Positions 1 through 13,183 of a DNA stretch of 64,000 bases are shown here, in pieces. Position numbers and translations under genes: made by a program. The stretch is from Distichodus sexfasciatus (Eukaryota; Chordata; Actinopteri; Characiformes; Distichodontidae). The DNA lies in contig JAVGVS010000021.1 in assembly GCA_032718565.1 (NCBI GenBank), positions 1,429,170 to 1,493,169 of the forward strand, written 5' to 3'. Numbering within the stretch: the first letter of the stretch is position 1; every line of letters starts with the position of its first letter. Below the pieces are notes generated by a model, which was given only the letters and a program-made list of their open reading frames with translations, was not told the DNA's origin and did no database searches.

Positions 1-1584
1 TAAATGGACTCATTGACTTTGTGTTTTGGCCCACAGTGCTGCAGACATATACTTTTTCTGGCTGCAAGGAAACAAGGCTTGCAATTTAAAAGAACTAGAC
101 ACAACGGAAATTTAAGTAGGCAAATATGCCCATAAGTGGAATAAGTGTAAATTAGAGCTCATTTTCAGTGTACTCTTCTGCTTAACTGTTTTCACTTTAA
201 AATCGAAGGGTATCCTCCTTTTAACAAAGCAAAGTTATCTAATTACGGGGATTATAATTAGATGTCAGATCTGCATTTTTAAATATTAATTATTATATGT
301 TTACCTATTCTGGTTGTATTATTTTCTGTTAAGAAGCAGGGATTAGGCTGAAATATTTATGTTTAAAAATAAAGTGCCAAAATACGTTATTGTTGGATAT
401 ATTTTAATACCCTGGACTTTCCATACATTTGTGTTGCTAAAATAAAGTGACCTTGAATACACCCTTCAGTTCTAGAGTAATGGCCTTTGTGTTAAAGGGC
501 TGGACATTTTGGTATGATAAAGTATCGCAAATTAACCTTTTCTCCTCCATGCAGTTTTGCAGGGGGATGATTAAAAACTGGGCAGCAGCCGGTGCAGAAA
601 CTGTTTGTTGGAGGGACGTTGTCTATAGTTGCCTGTTCCGCGTGTGTGTCAGAAAGACGGCGTATTACTCTTTGCTAGGTCTGTGCATGCTTGCATGTGA
701 TTTAAGAAGACAGCGGCTGTGTGAAATGTGGATTTCCTGTACACCCTTGCCAAAAGATGACACATGCCCTCTATACATCAGCAGCCACGGATACAGCAGT
801 TGACACCTATTCATCTAGCTCAGACCTGTCGGCATGTTTTTAAAGGCCCTTAAAGCCACATCCATCAGAACAGGTAAAATTCAGCGGACAGCAGCCGCTC
901 TACGTGTGGCAGCCCTGAAACTGGCCTTTAAAGTGAGTGGCTGAACCTGCCATCCATTCCCAAACCCGGTGACCAGTCAGCAGCGAGGCTCGATTGCAGT
1001 GCAACGTAACGCTACCTTTGCAAAGCGGTAATAAAGTAAACAAATTGGTCAGCGGAGTCATATTTTTGATTGTTGTTTTTTTTATTCTGCATCATCCCGA
1101 GACTATCCAACAGATGACAACTTTATTAAGCAGAGGAAGATTTATTTTTGAAAGCAGTCGTTTTGGTAATAGATTTTTTTTATTCTGAAGGACAATAATG
1201 CTATCAGTCTTTTTTTTGCCAGGCATGACACTTTTGATAAGTCAATGGTGACATATAAATCTTGGCTTTACTGTTATGAAGTGTCTGACCTGCCTGTCCC
1301 TAAGCTGATAGTCTGTATATCTTAGAGGAACCTGATCGAACTGAGCTTGTTTTCTCCCTTTTATATTAAAACGGCTGCTCGTCTTTGAAATCTGCTGCTC
1401 TCTGATTGAAGCACCCTGAGGTATCGAGCTTTGTGTTTTTGTGTCTCTCAGACATTTCATCCATAATCATTTGTTTGTTCAATGTGCCATCTAGTGCACA
1501 AAAACTCTGACTCCATCTCATGAAGGCAATTTTTTTTTCTATCACACTGTGCTCTCAATTATTAACGCAGGATCCTTGAGGACA
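1..1584. other. Unique AT-rich non-coding stretch
   Basis: No gene, tRNA or recognisable repeat is seen here. Short T-runs and TAATTA-like cores occur (for example around 285-300). The open frame at 447-803 has no recognisable domain and no splice context that sets it apart from chance. Confidence 0.5.
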
Positions 1585-1598
1585 GACACACACACACA
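1585..1598. repeat. Short (CA)n microsatellite
   Basis: Seven CA units follow directly after a GACAGA motif. It is too short to say more. Confidence 0.8.
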
Positions 1599-2128
1599 TT
1601 CAGCTTCTAATGATCACATTCTCACAATGCATGTGTCACTGAGCTCTTCTGACAATCTATAGTAACATACATGTTACAATATAGGCTGATCCAGCATAGC
1701 GACATATGCAGTAGAAAGAAGTGTGAAACATGATGAAATACTTGAGAAGGGGTGTTAGGAATTAATGTGTCACAAGCTGTAAAGGTGTAAAATCGTTTCT
1801 TTTCCCCCCTCCCTCTACGCTTGTGTGACTCTATTTAAGTGGGAGCGTTTCGCTGCCTAAATGGAACACAGATCTTGTTCTCCTCACTATCTCTGTCCAG
1901 GTCAATGACTGTCTGCGGCTAATCCCTGCTTGTCAAGCCGCATGTTCAGGCATTAGTGGCAATTAAACACAGAGTTTGGCTCCAGATGTGTGGCTAAGTG
2001 TGGAGTGCAGAATTGGCTGGGGCTCCCTGGCACCCATGTGGCCAGACTTCTCGTCAGCTCCTCGCCAAGCAGATTCTCTTTTGCAAATTCTGCCATCGAA
2101 ACTTGCACACAGACGTCGACAGATGAGC

Positions 2129-2196
2129 ACACACACACACTCACACACACACTCTTCTCTCTTTTCCTTTCTCTCTCACACACACACACACACACA
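2129..2196. repeat. Compound (AC)n / (CT)n microsatellite
   Basis: AC runs at about 2129-2152 and 2177-2196 are separated by a CT-rich segment. The overlapping open frames on both strands (1953-2339 minus, 1976-2272 plus) are products of this array, since they consist of His/Thr/Ser/Val/Cys runs. Confidence 0.9.
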
Positions 2197-3936
2197 TTCC
2201 CATGAAAGCGAGGCCGGCTCACCCGGGGTGGCTTGCAGACACAGCCGGTTCCACTGGCAGCCCAAGTGCTGACGCCGTCACCTGTCTTTGTGGATGAAGG
2301 TGATTGTGTTAGCGCAGTCGTGCTGGGGAGAGCTGGCACACCTTACCCACGTTCGTCCTCAGAGAGAGGCTGTGAACTGGGGAGAGGAGGCCACGGTTTC
2401 ACCCTCCCTCTTTCATCTCCCTTCTCCTATGTGGAGTCGGTGCCAAAACCATTAGACTTTACCAAAGCCCTGATCTTGCAATTAAGTCCTGTGTCATTGG
2501 CGTGAAGTTAATCTGAAACCCATTACTGTTCTTTTACTGTAGGTCCAGTGTGTGATTTTAGCAAACAAGTGTGTTTTCGTGTTTTTCGGCAAATGATCAC
2601 AGTCAGGCAGCAGTGTCCATTTTTTATCCTTCTTAATTATGCTCCAGAATCCAAAGCCTCCCAGATGTAGTGTAATAGGGATCCTGTGCTGCAGCTAACA
2701 AACACCCTCAACCCAAAAACTCATTAGAAAAAATGAAGCCACAGCATTTGGTGCTTATGCGGTAAGTTGTAAACATATTAAAAATTAAATTGCACCTACA
2801 GGCTTTGAAGATGCATTTTTAATTTGCAATCTCTCAACTTTGTTCAGGATCACTCTTTCATGATGAGATAAACTTAATTTATGTAGAAATTTTATAGGCT
2901 GTAATTGGGAAATTAGGTCAGTGGTATAATTTGTTGAATACCACACGCATTGTGTCCATCCTTTTCTAAATGTGTTTGATATGTGGGTTCGCCTAGATTT
3001 TGTGAGGCTGTTATGCGCTTAAGAGCTTTTAGGATTAATAATTTATCACCTGTATATTTATTGTTATAGCTCTGACCAAAATAGTCCTTAGAAGGAAGAA
3101 GGGACATTTGGAACAGTCTAGTCAAATATGCAAATCTAACATTGCCTCTGCAAAAGTGTCCCCTTTTTACTGCTATTTAGTCCACTATGTGAGACAGGAA
3201 CTGTCAGAAAATTTTTCCTCAAAACACGAGTTGCATTTCTAACTGCAGTCACTGCTTGTCGTTTTTCTGAATTTTATCCATCAGAAAAGGCGTCAGTAAT
3301 GCGGTGTGTTTAGTGCGCTGTGCCTGTGTGCGGGGGTGAGCTAGTTTAATTTTCTAAGGGGGAATCTGATTGGGGCAATTAAACCATTAGAAGTTTATGA
3401 AGTCCCTGTTGGTATGTTTCGGGATCGTGTCATTGCATGCCACTTAACAGATGTTCTGACTAGAGTGTTGTTTGTAGTCCTCAAAGCCCCATTTTTATGC
3501 AGCCTTTTACAACTAATCGAGCTCGTGTTTATGAGTGCAAGTGTTTATGGTGACAGTTTTCATGTGAGTCTTCCAACAAAACGTGCAATATGAGCACTGA
3601 CGTTCTCACTTTTCCACGCAGTGGAGAGTAATTTAAGTGGGCACAGATGTGCCTTTGGCAGAAGCCAGACTCGACAACAGGCTGAAAGAAAGCTGCTTGG
3701 TTCTGTCTCAGCTAAACATGGAGTTGGTGCACCAAAATGCCCGGCATACCGCATATAGACTCTGTGAGACAGATTTGTAGAACCCAATTCATGCTAGATG
3801 TATTATTGTAAAGCACACGCTAGCAAGAATAGTATGTACTTGGCAGTCTTTCTAGCACTAGTCAGGGGAGGGATGTGTGGGTAGATTGTTGATACCCTGT
3901 TCCATCCTACCCCTTTCCCTCAATTGGCATCCCAGT
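2197..3936. other. Unique non-coding stretch
   Basis: Moderately GC-rich to about 2500, then AT-rich. It contains several TAATT cores (2630-2640, 2900-2930, 3345-3390). I see no gene or dispersed repeat. Confidence 0.45.
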
Positions 3937-4062
3937 CCCCTGGGGCCGGTGCCATATGGACGACTGTGAGCAGGCAGCAGGGGCAGGGGAGCAGACGCCG
4001 GCCACAGCGCTCTTCTTTGGCACAGGTGGCACCATGGCACCAGCTCGGCCCGACAAATCCAA
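3937..4062 (+). other. Possible exon, very tentative
   Basis: A pyrimidine-rich run ending in CAG at 3936 and a GTAAGG donor-like site at 4063 enclose exactly 126 bp, a multiple of three. The one open frame across it (phase 1) encodes a Gln/Arg-rich, low-information peptide of 42 residues that I do not recognise. The segment is clearly more GC-rich than its flanks. A chance pair of splice-like sites in a GC-rich block is the likelier explanation. Confidence 0.1.
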
Positions 4063-4251
4063 GTAAGGGCTGCTTAGTCAGCCTGCATTCTCTCCCGAGG
4101 AACCCAGGGCCCTCATGCGGGGATTGGGTTATGATGCCAGCCTACACCCACCTGCAACACTCCCTGTACGGTACAGGGGATGCACTCAGTGACCAGCAAT
4201 GTGCAAAATGCAGCCATCTCACGCACCTCTATTAATTTATACCATATGTGT

Positions 4252-4285
4252 TAGAATAGTAGAATAGTATAGTAAGAATAGTAAT
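4252..4285 (+). repeat. Short AATAGTA-type tandem repeat
   Basis: Degenerate copies of an AATAGTA/GAATAGT unit in an AT-rich setting. Confidence 0.6.
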
Positions 4286-5834
4286 TGATTGTCCATTAAA
4301 CCTCCATTCTTAAGCTCATTTTTTTTGTCTTGAAAGGAGGTCAAAAAAAGAGCACAGCACCCCCCAAAAAAGTGATGTTTGTACTGTGACCAGTGAGCTC
4401 GGCCAAACAGCTTAGTAATGCCCATGCATTTTGTACTTGGCACCAGCCACATTGCACCATAGCAATATTGTCTGCATCTGTTGAACCTCGCCTTGGTCCT
4501 TTATGCTGGGTTTGGCATATGCTTTGGGCATGTGCCATTAGACCTTGTTCGAAATGCATATGTAGCATGGCAAGATATAATGTGACATGCTTTTTGGCAT
4601 TTCAGATCTATAACAAAGCATTTCTAATGGATTACTGTCACCAACTAATGCTAATTGCGGCAACTAACTCTAATCATTTGCTAATTATTTGCAATATTAT
4701 GTTAGCATCAAGCACAAGCTGAACTTCAGAAAATTGAGTGGAAAGAATCAATTTGAAACTGGTTTTCATGTGTTCGAGGTCTGCCTTTGTAGAAGGGCAT
4801 CATGTTACATCACTATACGCAACACACACGTATCATTGGTATTATAACAAGAAAAGACGTGGCGTATTGGTAAGGATGAACGTTACCTCGTGGCCCCACT
4901 TGTGCGCTTCACATTAGCAAGGAGAACACTTCGCTAGTGCGGCCACCCGTCCGCCCACTACCCCCCTTCAGTTTGCACTCCTGCCATCGCTCTGGGGGAA
5001 ATTTAGACATCACATTTTATGTTCCACCCCTTTCCTCAGACACCTCCGCTTATGAACCCTGCATACAAATGCATAGAGGTGCTGTCCTGATTGATGGCAA
5101 TTAGCATTCAGTAATGATAACAGATGTTGGTGGTGCCAGGAGGCTGGTACCTGCCGCCCACTCTGCCATCTGCCATGGGCATTGGTGGCCTGGCACAGAG
5201 GCTGGCTGGCACGGGATGGCAGGGAGGGGATAGAGGGAGGAGAGAAGGAGGGGTGGGATTTTGTAGTCGTCCCCTCCATGTGACATGAGGAGCTGGGCCT
5301 CACTGCAGGGTGCATCCTGTGTGCGCTGTTTTACCTGATGCTGTTTGCACTTGGACAGGACGTACGTGCTTTGTGGGCATGTTTTCTTTATTATCGCTCT
5401 CCTGAGAGTTGGGTCAAGGGTGTGAATGGTGGAATTTTTAGATACCTGTAATGATTACTTCATCTTTTGGAATGACACTGAACATCCTGTGGAGCAGTTG
5501 GTGAATGTACCTGCAGAAATAGAGTTGGATACGAGTATAAACTGGATTACATAGCAATAATTTTGTAATTTGTTAATATTAGTTGTGTTAAATGAATGAA
5601 ATCTATTTAAAATGGCAATACAAAGTAACTGTCATTTGACAGAGTTTAATATAATATTTATACCTTGTCTTGCATCTGACGTAGAGATAACAGTAAGAAT
5701 TTAAAAGGGTGTAAATTACAGACTTCAGTACAATACAATATTATATTGATTCAGTGGACAACATTCCAATTGATATGACAGTGTCTGCCATAATATGATT
5801 TCGATTCGACTAACTCAGGACCACCAATGTTATA
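4286..5834. other. Unique non-coding stretch
   Basis: Mixed composition, with GC-rich islands around 4900-5000 and 5120-5330. No coding frame with recognisable content and no mobile element was identified. Confidence 0.45.
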
Positions 5835-6405
5835 GTATTTGAGACTGGTCTCAAGTCCAGTTTCTGAAGGTCCCTGTTTTGTCTCGGAATTGGCCGTATC
5901 TGTACTCTGTTTGTCATGGACCTGGACAAAGAGGACTCTGGGTTTTGTTCTGATACCCCCTGCCGAGACCACAACTCTGAGAACATTACTATTAATGAGT
6001 AGTTTACTCTCAGATTGGATAACTTCCCACTTCAGGTGCAATTACTCGCCCTGCCCCTTTACACACACGTGTGCACACGAACACAGGTGAAGTTGTGGTT
6101 GTCTGGAAAAGATGTCAGGAAAACCAGCTATTATCAAATTTGACTACCCATACCACTAAGAATTCAAAAAATCAACTGGGAAAAGAGAACACTCTGCAGT
6201 GTGTAGGTTCTGCCGTACAGCAATAACGGAGATGTGCATTGGTCCAGTCTCAGTCTCGACTCAGTCTCATCCTGCCCTGGTCTCGGTCTCATCTTTGTCT
6301 CGATCTCGGCCCTTCAGAGTCTTTGCCTTGTTTTGATCTTGACGCGTCCTGGTCTCGGTCAGGACTTAGTCTTGGTTTAGATAGTCTTGACTACAATTCT
6401 AGGAG
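5835..6405. repeat. GTCTC-rich dispersed repeat, copy 1
   Basis: The left end carries a near-palindromic GAGACTGGTCTCAAG (about 5840-5854). The right part (6240-6375) is a degenerate run of TCTCGGTCTCG and GTCTTGG motifs. The same two signatures, GAGACCGGTCTTGG and GTCTTGGTCTC, recur at 54936-57451, so this is a dispersed repeat family and not simple sequence. No transposase-like frame is visible. I cannot name the family. Confidence 0.5.
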
Positions 6406-8640
6406 CCACCAATTAATATTAGACAATACTAGATGCTCTTTTAACACAATGACTTCCATTCATATCAAATCACAAAAAACATCTAAAATATAATTTGACA
6501 TTGCTATTCCAGAGCTCAACCAGATGTTTAATTGACAAACAATTTTCTCTATTTAAAAATAGACCTCCTCTTCAATCTAAAGTGACATTCAAATAAGTAT
6601 TATATCTAGTCAGTGTTTTCATTTTAGATCAATGCTTTGAGATCATTGATTATTGAATCAATATATATATATAATAGATCAATGTATGTCATTATACTCT
6701 TAGAATTTAACCCTGTTCTTCATCACTGTGTTTCAGCATCTAATCTTGGCTCTTGAATCCAGTAGTAAAAATAAACCATATCTCATCAGAGTTTCAAATA
6801 TATATGTATGCATTTGTTTGTATTTCGTTAGGGCACTAAAACAGTGTTGTATTCCTGTGCCATATACAATTCACACAGACTTGATTCATTTCCAGTTACA
6901 TATGGTAGCAAACAGCCGTTAAGAGTTTTTTGAGTCAATGTTATTTTCTTGCTCTTTGACTGAGGGGTTTTTGAAGTGGAGCTTTTAAGCTGCTAAGGGA
7001 GTGACAGTGCAGACCTGGTTGAGCAGTGAGAATACACACTTTTTGGAGAAATTAAACTAAAGTTAGCGTAACCTCGCTGTGTCTGCCTCAAAGGACTGAG
7101 AAGAAAAGATGGGAAGGAGCTCTCAGTATAGACTTTGATTGGGCTTTTTACTTTTTGCTTATGTCAACTGATTTTATTTCTTCTCACTGACAAAGCATTA
7201 ATTTTGTATGCTACTGTCAGTTCAGCCCCCTCCCTTATGTGTCTGTGAGAGCTCTCTTCCTCTCCACACTGCTCTCTTAGGTCTCTAATGTCTTGATCAA
7301 ACCTGCCTGAGATGAGCTACATTCAGATGTGCACAAAGTCATGAAGAGTCAAAAATACAAAGTTTCACTTTGGATTTCTTCAACCTGTGGCCTTGTTCAA
7401 AAGTACTAAAATGTTGGTATTTGAACTATTGACACACAAGCACAGTCCTAAAAGTTTGATCTTAAAACTAAAAACTTGCTTGCTGTTGAATCATGCAAAG
7501 AAATTTCCATATTTTCAAATCTTGCTATTATAATTTTTATAAACCCAAAATTGTCTTTTTCATACAGCACATCTAAACCACCCACAAATTACTCTTATAC
7601 TTTTTCAATTACTATATATTTTTTCATATTTTAAGCAACTGATTACATCATGTTTCATCAAGCTTTTAAAGGACATGCCAGTCTATACTAAATGTGCAAT
7701 ATTAAATATGATTTATGATATATGTGAACAAATTAATGAATATCTCTTGCGATAAAACTGCCAGACCGTCCCTCATTAGCATAAAGAAAAGCCCCAGAGT
7801 TCCTAATGTAGACATTTTAGGTACAGTGTGAAAATATCAGCTAATTAAGAACCAAACTAAACAGAGACCTAAAGATGTTGTCACCAAATGGGTGGAAAAA
7901 AGAACAAAAAAATCTTCTTCAGAAATAGAACTACATCTGTCTGGATTTTAGCACCCAGATCTTGTTAACAGCTTCCTGTCACATTTTTATGATAGTCGAC
8001 AGCCCAGTTTTGCCATTGGCATTAGTACTGAGGGACTTAACCAGCTCCTCTGCAGCTTCTCACTAGCTTTACACCCAATCCAGTGGTACAATTGTTTAAG
8101 CCTACAAAACCCTTCTAAATCTCCTTTTCAGAAATGAGAAACTCACTTGTCAGCTGTGTCTTTCTGTACCTTAGCAAAAGCCTGATGTTTTCTATCATAT
8201 TACTGTTTATCATGATGAAACGAAATATATACATATATCATTATATCAGTTCATAAAACAAATATATAACATATAATATATAACTTTCAGTGATTCCCCA
8301 AATTATTATCATTAACATCATTTTTTATCATCATTGCACAGTAGAAGTTTAACCAAAAGTTCTTTTGTATATAGTTTACTATCAGTGAGGTGACTTGTTT
8401 GTCCTAATATTATGTTCTTGCCTTTATGGCTTAAAATGGCTAGAAACACCTTGAGGCATAGGATGCCCACATTCAGTGATACATCTATATGTAGTTCTGT
8501 ATATATGCAGTGTGATTAACATTACAGGGTCAAATACATTTTAGTCATGACTTTTAATGATTTTGACTTTGGCATGAGTCCCTCACCAAAATCATGTGAT
8601 GTCCAAAATCATTGTATATTCATATTACAATCCAATCAGC
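6406..8640. other. AT-rich unique stretch
   Basis: Strongly AT-rich, with a short (AT)n at 6661-6672 and AT/TA-rich text around 8220-8285. No gene, RNA or clear mobile element was found. Confidence 0.45.
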
Positions 8641-8790
8641 AGAATTGCCTGCTGTTTTCTGTAAATTTTACAGTAAGCTTACTGCATTTTATGTGCTGTA
8701 TAATACTGTAATTACAAAATACAATGTCACTGTAAAAGTATTTGATATTTACAGCAAAACTGTAATCTTTAACAGTAATACTTCACAATC
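8641..8790. repeat. ACAGTA/TACTGTA-rich repeat relic
   Basis: This 150-bp stretch repeats TTTACAGTAA, TACTGTAATTACA and ACAGTAATAC in both orientations. That pattern is typical of decayed palindromic miniature elements in fish. A related ACAGTA-rich stretch lies at 9170-9320. Exact ends are not visible. Confidence 0.4.
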
Positions 8791-9169
8791 TTTGCATAAA
8801 TTGTATTTATTTATGCTATGTTATTTATTGGAATGCAGTTTGGAATGTACTTTACATAGCACTGTCACTTAGCTATGTTTAGCTATCTATACCTTGCAGT
8901 TTCCTTTTTTCTTCACTGAGAATGGTTCAGTGATTCATGATTTAAACAAAGTGAGACTACAGAACAAAGAAAAGCAATAAAACATGTTACACAAAATCCC
9001 ATTCAAAAGCAGATAACTTTTGAAGTGGACAGGATACACAAGGATTCAGAGTTTCATGTTAGTGTTAGTGTGGGTTTTGTAAAATGAGAAACAGGTTATG
9101 TGAATTGGAATCAGGAATCACCGGCAATGTTGAACGGTGTAAGGTGGGAGTGTGCAGGACACACATAGC

Positions 9170-9320
9170 GTTTTATGTGTACAGTATGTTTCTGTATTTG
9201 CAATTAAACAACCTAAAAACAGAAGTTTGCTGTAGATTTACAGTTTTTCTTTAAAAAGTACAGTAAAATACTATAAGGACTATGTTAACAGCAATTGGGT
9301 ATAGTGTACTGTATGTGCAG
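9170..9320. repeat. Second ACAGTA-rich repeat relic
   Basis: TACAGTATG, TTTACAGTTTTT, GTACAGTAAAATAC and GTACTGTATG motifs recur here, as at 8641-8790. The two stretches could be two relics of one family or the two ends of one element with about 400 bp between them. Confidence 0.35.
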
Positions 9321-12300
9321 AACTCTAAACATTAGGGCAGGTTGTGCATGTTCAGGTTGCTGTATTCTGTCCCTTTGCCCCGCATGCACCGCGCTCTGTC
9401 ACATTCACTCAAGATAGAAAGGCATCATGTTCACCCCGCCCTCTCAGGGATGAGTTCGAGCGTGTGACGTTCTCACTCTTTCTCAAGTCTCCCTTGCTAC
9501 TGATTGAGATTTTCGTCACATAAAATCAATACTCTAATCTATAGCCCATTCCTGCTCAATAAGTCTATCTCTTCTCTAGCGGTGCACAGGTAAAGGTGAC
9601 CCCTATGAACCACTGGTATTAATAATCCCGTCTGACACATGAAATATATTGACTGCAGTCAGTTCTCGTGGTAAACACAGAATTCCAATTTTTTGAGCCA
9701 TAAATGCACAGATAGCCAGACCATGATGTAACAGCGAGTTCCTGAAGGGACGTAACTGTAGAGATTTGCATAGCTGGCTTGTTATTCCTTAACAGTTTGC
9801 TTTGTATATCCCAGGAATTAACAACCGGCTTCAAAGTATTGTGGGTGACTTCAAATTGACTTTGGTTTTATTTGAGTTCATTTACATTTCTCTGCATGGA
9901 AAGTAAACCAACTCGGTAAACATGCTCGAATGAAGGAATTCTTCAGCTGTCAGTCAAAAATGTAATTAACGCACATTATTCTTTCAAAAATTCATAACCT
10001 TGAGCTGAGACATACAAATGAGGTTTGAAAAAGGATGATTTATAGTGCTAATATGACACAGATGAAATGAGTGTGCTGGCACCACAGTTAAGTGGATGAA
10101 GCCTGTGCCATACCACACTTAATACGTGGCTGGATGTTGCACAGTGTTGGGGTAAATATTTGCATGAGGAAATTGAGTCCACATAGAAGAGAGTCCATGA
10201 CATGACATTGGATAGTTGTAGCTCTCCTCCGCCGCCACTATTGCAATTTTTTTTTGTGTGCGCGTGGCTCGGAGACCCAAATGTTCAAGTCAATATCTTT
10301 ACACTAAAAGAAATGCCTGCACAGCTTCCAGCATAAAGTCAGGGAAGGAAGATGATCTGTAACCTCTCTGTAGCTGACTGTCAATAAGCACATTTTTGTT
10401 GGATTTTGCAAACAGCCGTGACTTGAGGAGGTCTCCGAGGTGCTTGTAGGATCAGGTTACAAATGACTGCCATCTCTAATCTAGGAATTACAGTAGAGTG
10501 ACACAATGCATCTTGAGCCTCGGTGGAACATGCAGTGGCTAATTTAATCTTGTAACATGAAGATTATTTTTGATTGGAATGGAGTTTGATCTGTTTGTCC
10601 CTTTAATTTGGCTGTAACTGGCTGACATTTTCGGAGTATTTAATAAAAGCTGCACTCAATTCATGGCCGGGTGACAATCTTTTATTTACTCGGTGTGGAT
10701 AAAACCATTAATTCATGGTAATTAATGAGTGAAGTGTGGAGGGCGCGGGTACAGCCGCATCCGCTGGGAGGCTTGGGGGAACAGACTCATTCATCTCGAT
10801 TAGACACACTTAGCTTCTGCCTCCCTAGTGTGGCTTTTCCATTTTAATATCTGCTAGCCGCTCCGTGCCTGAACATGGTGTCCTCCAATCACTGCTCTTC
10901 AGCCAGCGCCGTTGTGCCTAAGGACTTGACACCCATAGAGACCCATGTGGCTCGCTCCTTCCCTGATATGGTTTCTATCAAATCACAGTGTGCAGAAGTT
11001 TGTGGATTTGGTTGGCCTTTCTCCTGAGTATTTGTTTTTTTCTAGAAAATAGTGTCAGGACTTTTGATGGGCTTTAAGGTGGCAGGCTAACCTCCAGAGT
11101 CAGGTCATGGATCGAGTTAATGGTGTTTCGGTGACTCGGTGCAGAACGATTGCAGGGGAGAAGAGTGTGTTTTTTTCAGCCCCAAAACCCCCAAAGATTG
11201 GTAAACACAGAGCGATTTGAAACTTTGAGCCTCTGCACACACCCTTCTTCACCCCTTTCCTTTCGGTAATTGCAGTGGTGTGAAGACTAATTTGATAAGA
11301 CATGCGGATTAACACCTCTCAAGGCATCTGCCGTGGGCTGGGGATAAGTTGGTTTTCTCCAAGGCCTCTTCAGCCATAGCCTGAATGTTAATTTCACAAA
11401 CCTGGTGGCGTCCAGAGATTAGAATATCTGAAAAAGGTGGAACCGAATAGTGCGACAGATTTGTGCTGTGACAGAGGCCAGTGTCATATGACATCACTTT
11501 GGTTGCGTCAAAATGCTGGTTTGTGCTGAAATGATGGCTTTCAAGCGCGGACACGACTGAACTCTGCTGCAGTTATTACTATCTTATTCAAATGTCAGTC
11601 TCGGTTTCTGCAAGCACTGTGAAAACTTTTGATAGATTTACTCCGATAGTCAGGGTGGAGGCATCCGCAGATGAGAAGTTCCCTCCACACACACTATAAT
11701 CAAAGCAGTCGCAACACTGACAGATGACCAATCAGATCTAATATATTGCACACATGGAGAACTGCTCTGTCAGGAGAATCGGCTGAAGCTGTATTAAAAT
11801 TCGAGCTGTGTCTTAAATTGGCTCAGGCCCTGCTTTGCGGTTAAGGGTCTCTATCAGGATTCTGCACAGGTCCGGTGACCAATCTTCAGGGCTGATTTAT
11901 CTGATGTTTTCTAAACAGTTGACAGGGGGAAACAAATTCATCTGGGCATTAAAATACACCGCCTGGCCCCTACCAGGTTCCAGGAAGAGACCTGGCTGTC
12001 GCAGTGCCATGGGGCCACCATTAGCTTTATTAGAAATCAGATTGTCACTTTCGCCTGTAAAACCTGTGCTCAAAAGTTAACCTTTGCCTTACCTGAGTGG
12101 AGACAAGAATGTGCCAGGGGCTTATTAGATCATATTCACCAGCATTTGCATTCCGTGAGAGTGGATTGAGATAAAGGATGACGTGATGATGCTGGTGTTG
12201 ATCAGTTTTTATGCCACAGTGTTAACCTTATTTTATGCATCTTGCTAATACATGTTCTCATTCATTTATTACTTTATCAATGCTTAAATAATGAACATGT

Positions 12301-12986
12301 AATATTGTATATATAACATATATAACATATAATTTAAAGCATGCAAGCATGTATTAAATTATGATTTAATACACATTTTGTTTAATTATGTATATTTGTA
12401 TAAGAAGCTCTAAAGTAAATCTAGTTTGTACACTCTAGTTTGAGCCTTGAATATTGAAACAGACAGTCATACGACAAAATTCCATAAGAAATCTGGAATA
12501 TTTATTGTGACAGATTTGACCACCATGGTGCTATTAACAGGCATTAATTTGCATTTATTCTATTGTTAGCTGTGAACAGTTTCGTGTTTAATATTGTTGA
12601 AGCAGTTTTGGATAAACCCCCATTCGTTCCCTCTGAAATGTTGCTATTTTGGTTTGATTGTGTCAGCTTTTGCCTATTGCCAAAAAAAGGCTCAGCGTCT
12701 GTTTGGAGCAGAGGAAGTTCTTTTTAATATGAAACCTAATCCGGAAATATCTTGGCAGTGCACCCTGGCTGCTCTTTAATGTGTGGTTCAAATCCATGCC
12801 GATAGTGCATTAAAGCTCTTGTCGAAATGGCAACTGTGTGTGCCGTAAGCTCTCGCTCACTCGCCTTCCCTGTCTCAAAGTTTTCACATGACAACAATGA
12901 CGAAGGGGCATCATATTGTCTCGCTAACACGTGTTCTGGGATAGCCATCTTATCACTGCACTCCAGACCCATGTAAACACAAAAGC
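9321..12986. other. Unique stretch with regulatory texture
   Basis: No gene. The part at 10540-10760 is dense in TAATTA/ATTAAT homeodomain-type cores (ATTAATTCATGGTAATTAAT near 10708). It is followed by balanced-composition unique sequence up to 12120, then AT-rich sequence at 12200-12420 containing GCATGCAAGCATG and other small palindromes. Conserved non-coding elements are an inference from texture only. Confidence 0.4.
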
Positions 12987-13060
12987 GTCTCTGTCTGTCT
13001 CTGTCTCTCTCTTTCCGTCTCTCTCTCTCTCCTTTCCTCTCTCTCTCTGTCTCTCTCTCA
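12987..13060 (+). repeat. (CT)n / (TGTC)n microsatellite
   Basis: Imperfect CTGTCT and CTCTCT run. It accounts for the Arg/Glu-rich minus-strand open frame at 12736-13101, which is therefore not a gene. Confidence 0.9.
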
Positions 13061-13148
13061 CCACCCTGCTTTCTTCCTTTCTCTCCATCCATCGCTGTCA
13101 CTGATGTGACTCAGAAGCCTCAGCTCAGTTCCAGCTAGGCGTTTAGGG

Positions 13149-13183
13149 GTGTGTGTGTGTGTCTTTGTGCATGTGTGTGTGTG
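13149..13183 (+). repeat. (GT)n microsatellite
   Basis: Two GT runs separated by a CTTTGTGCAT interruption. Confidence 0.85.

Noticed and set aside
1953..2339. Overlapping frames on both strands with His/Thr and Cys/Val runs
   Set aside because: Caused by the AC/CT microsatellite at 2129-2196.
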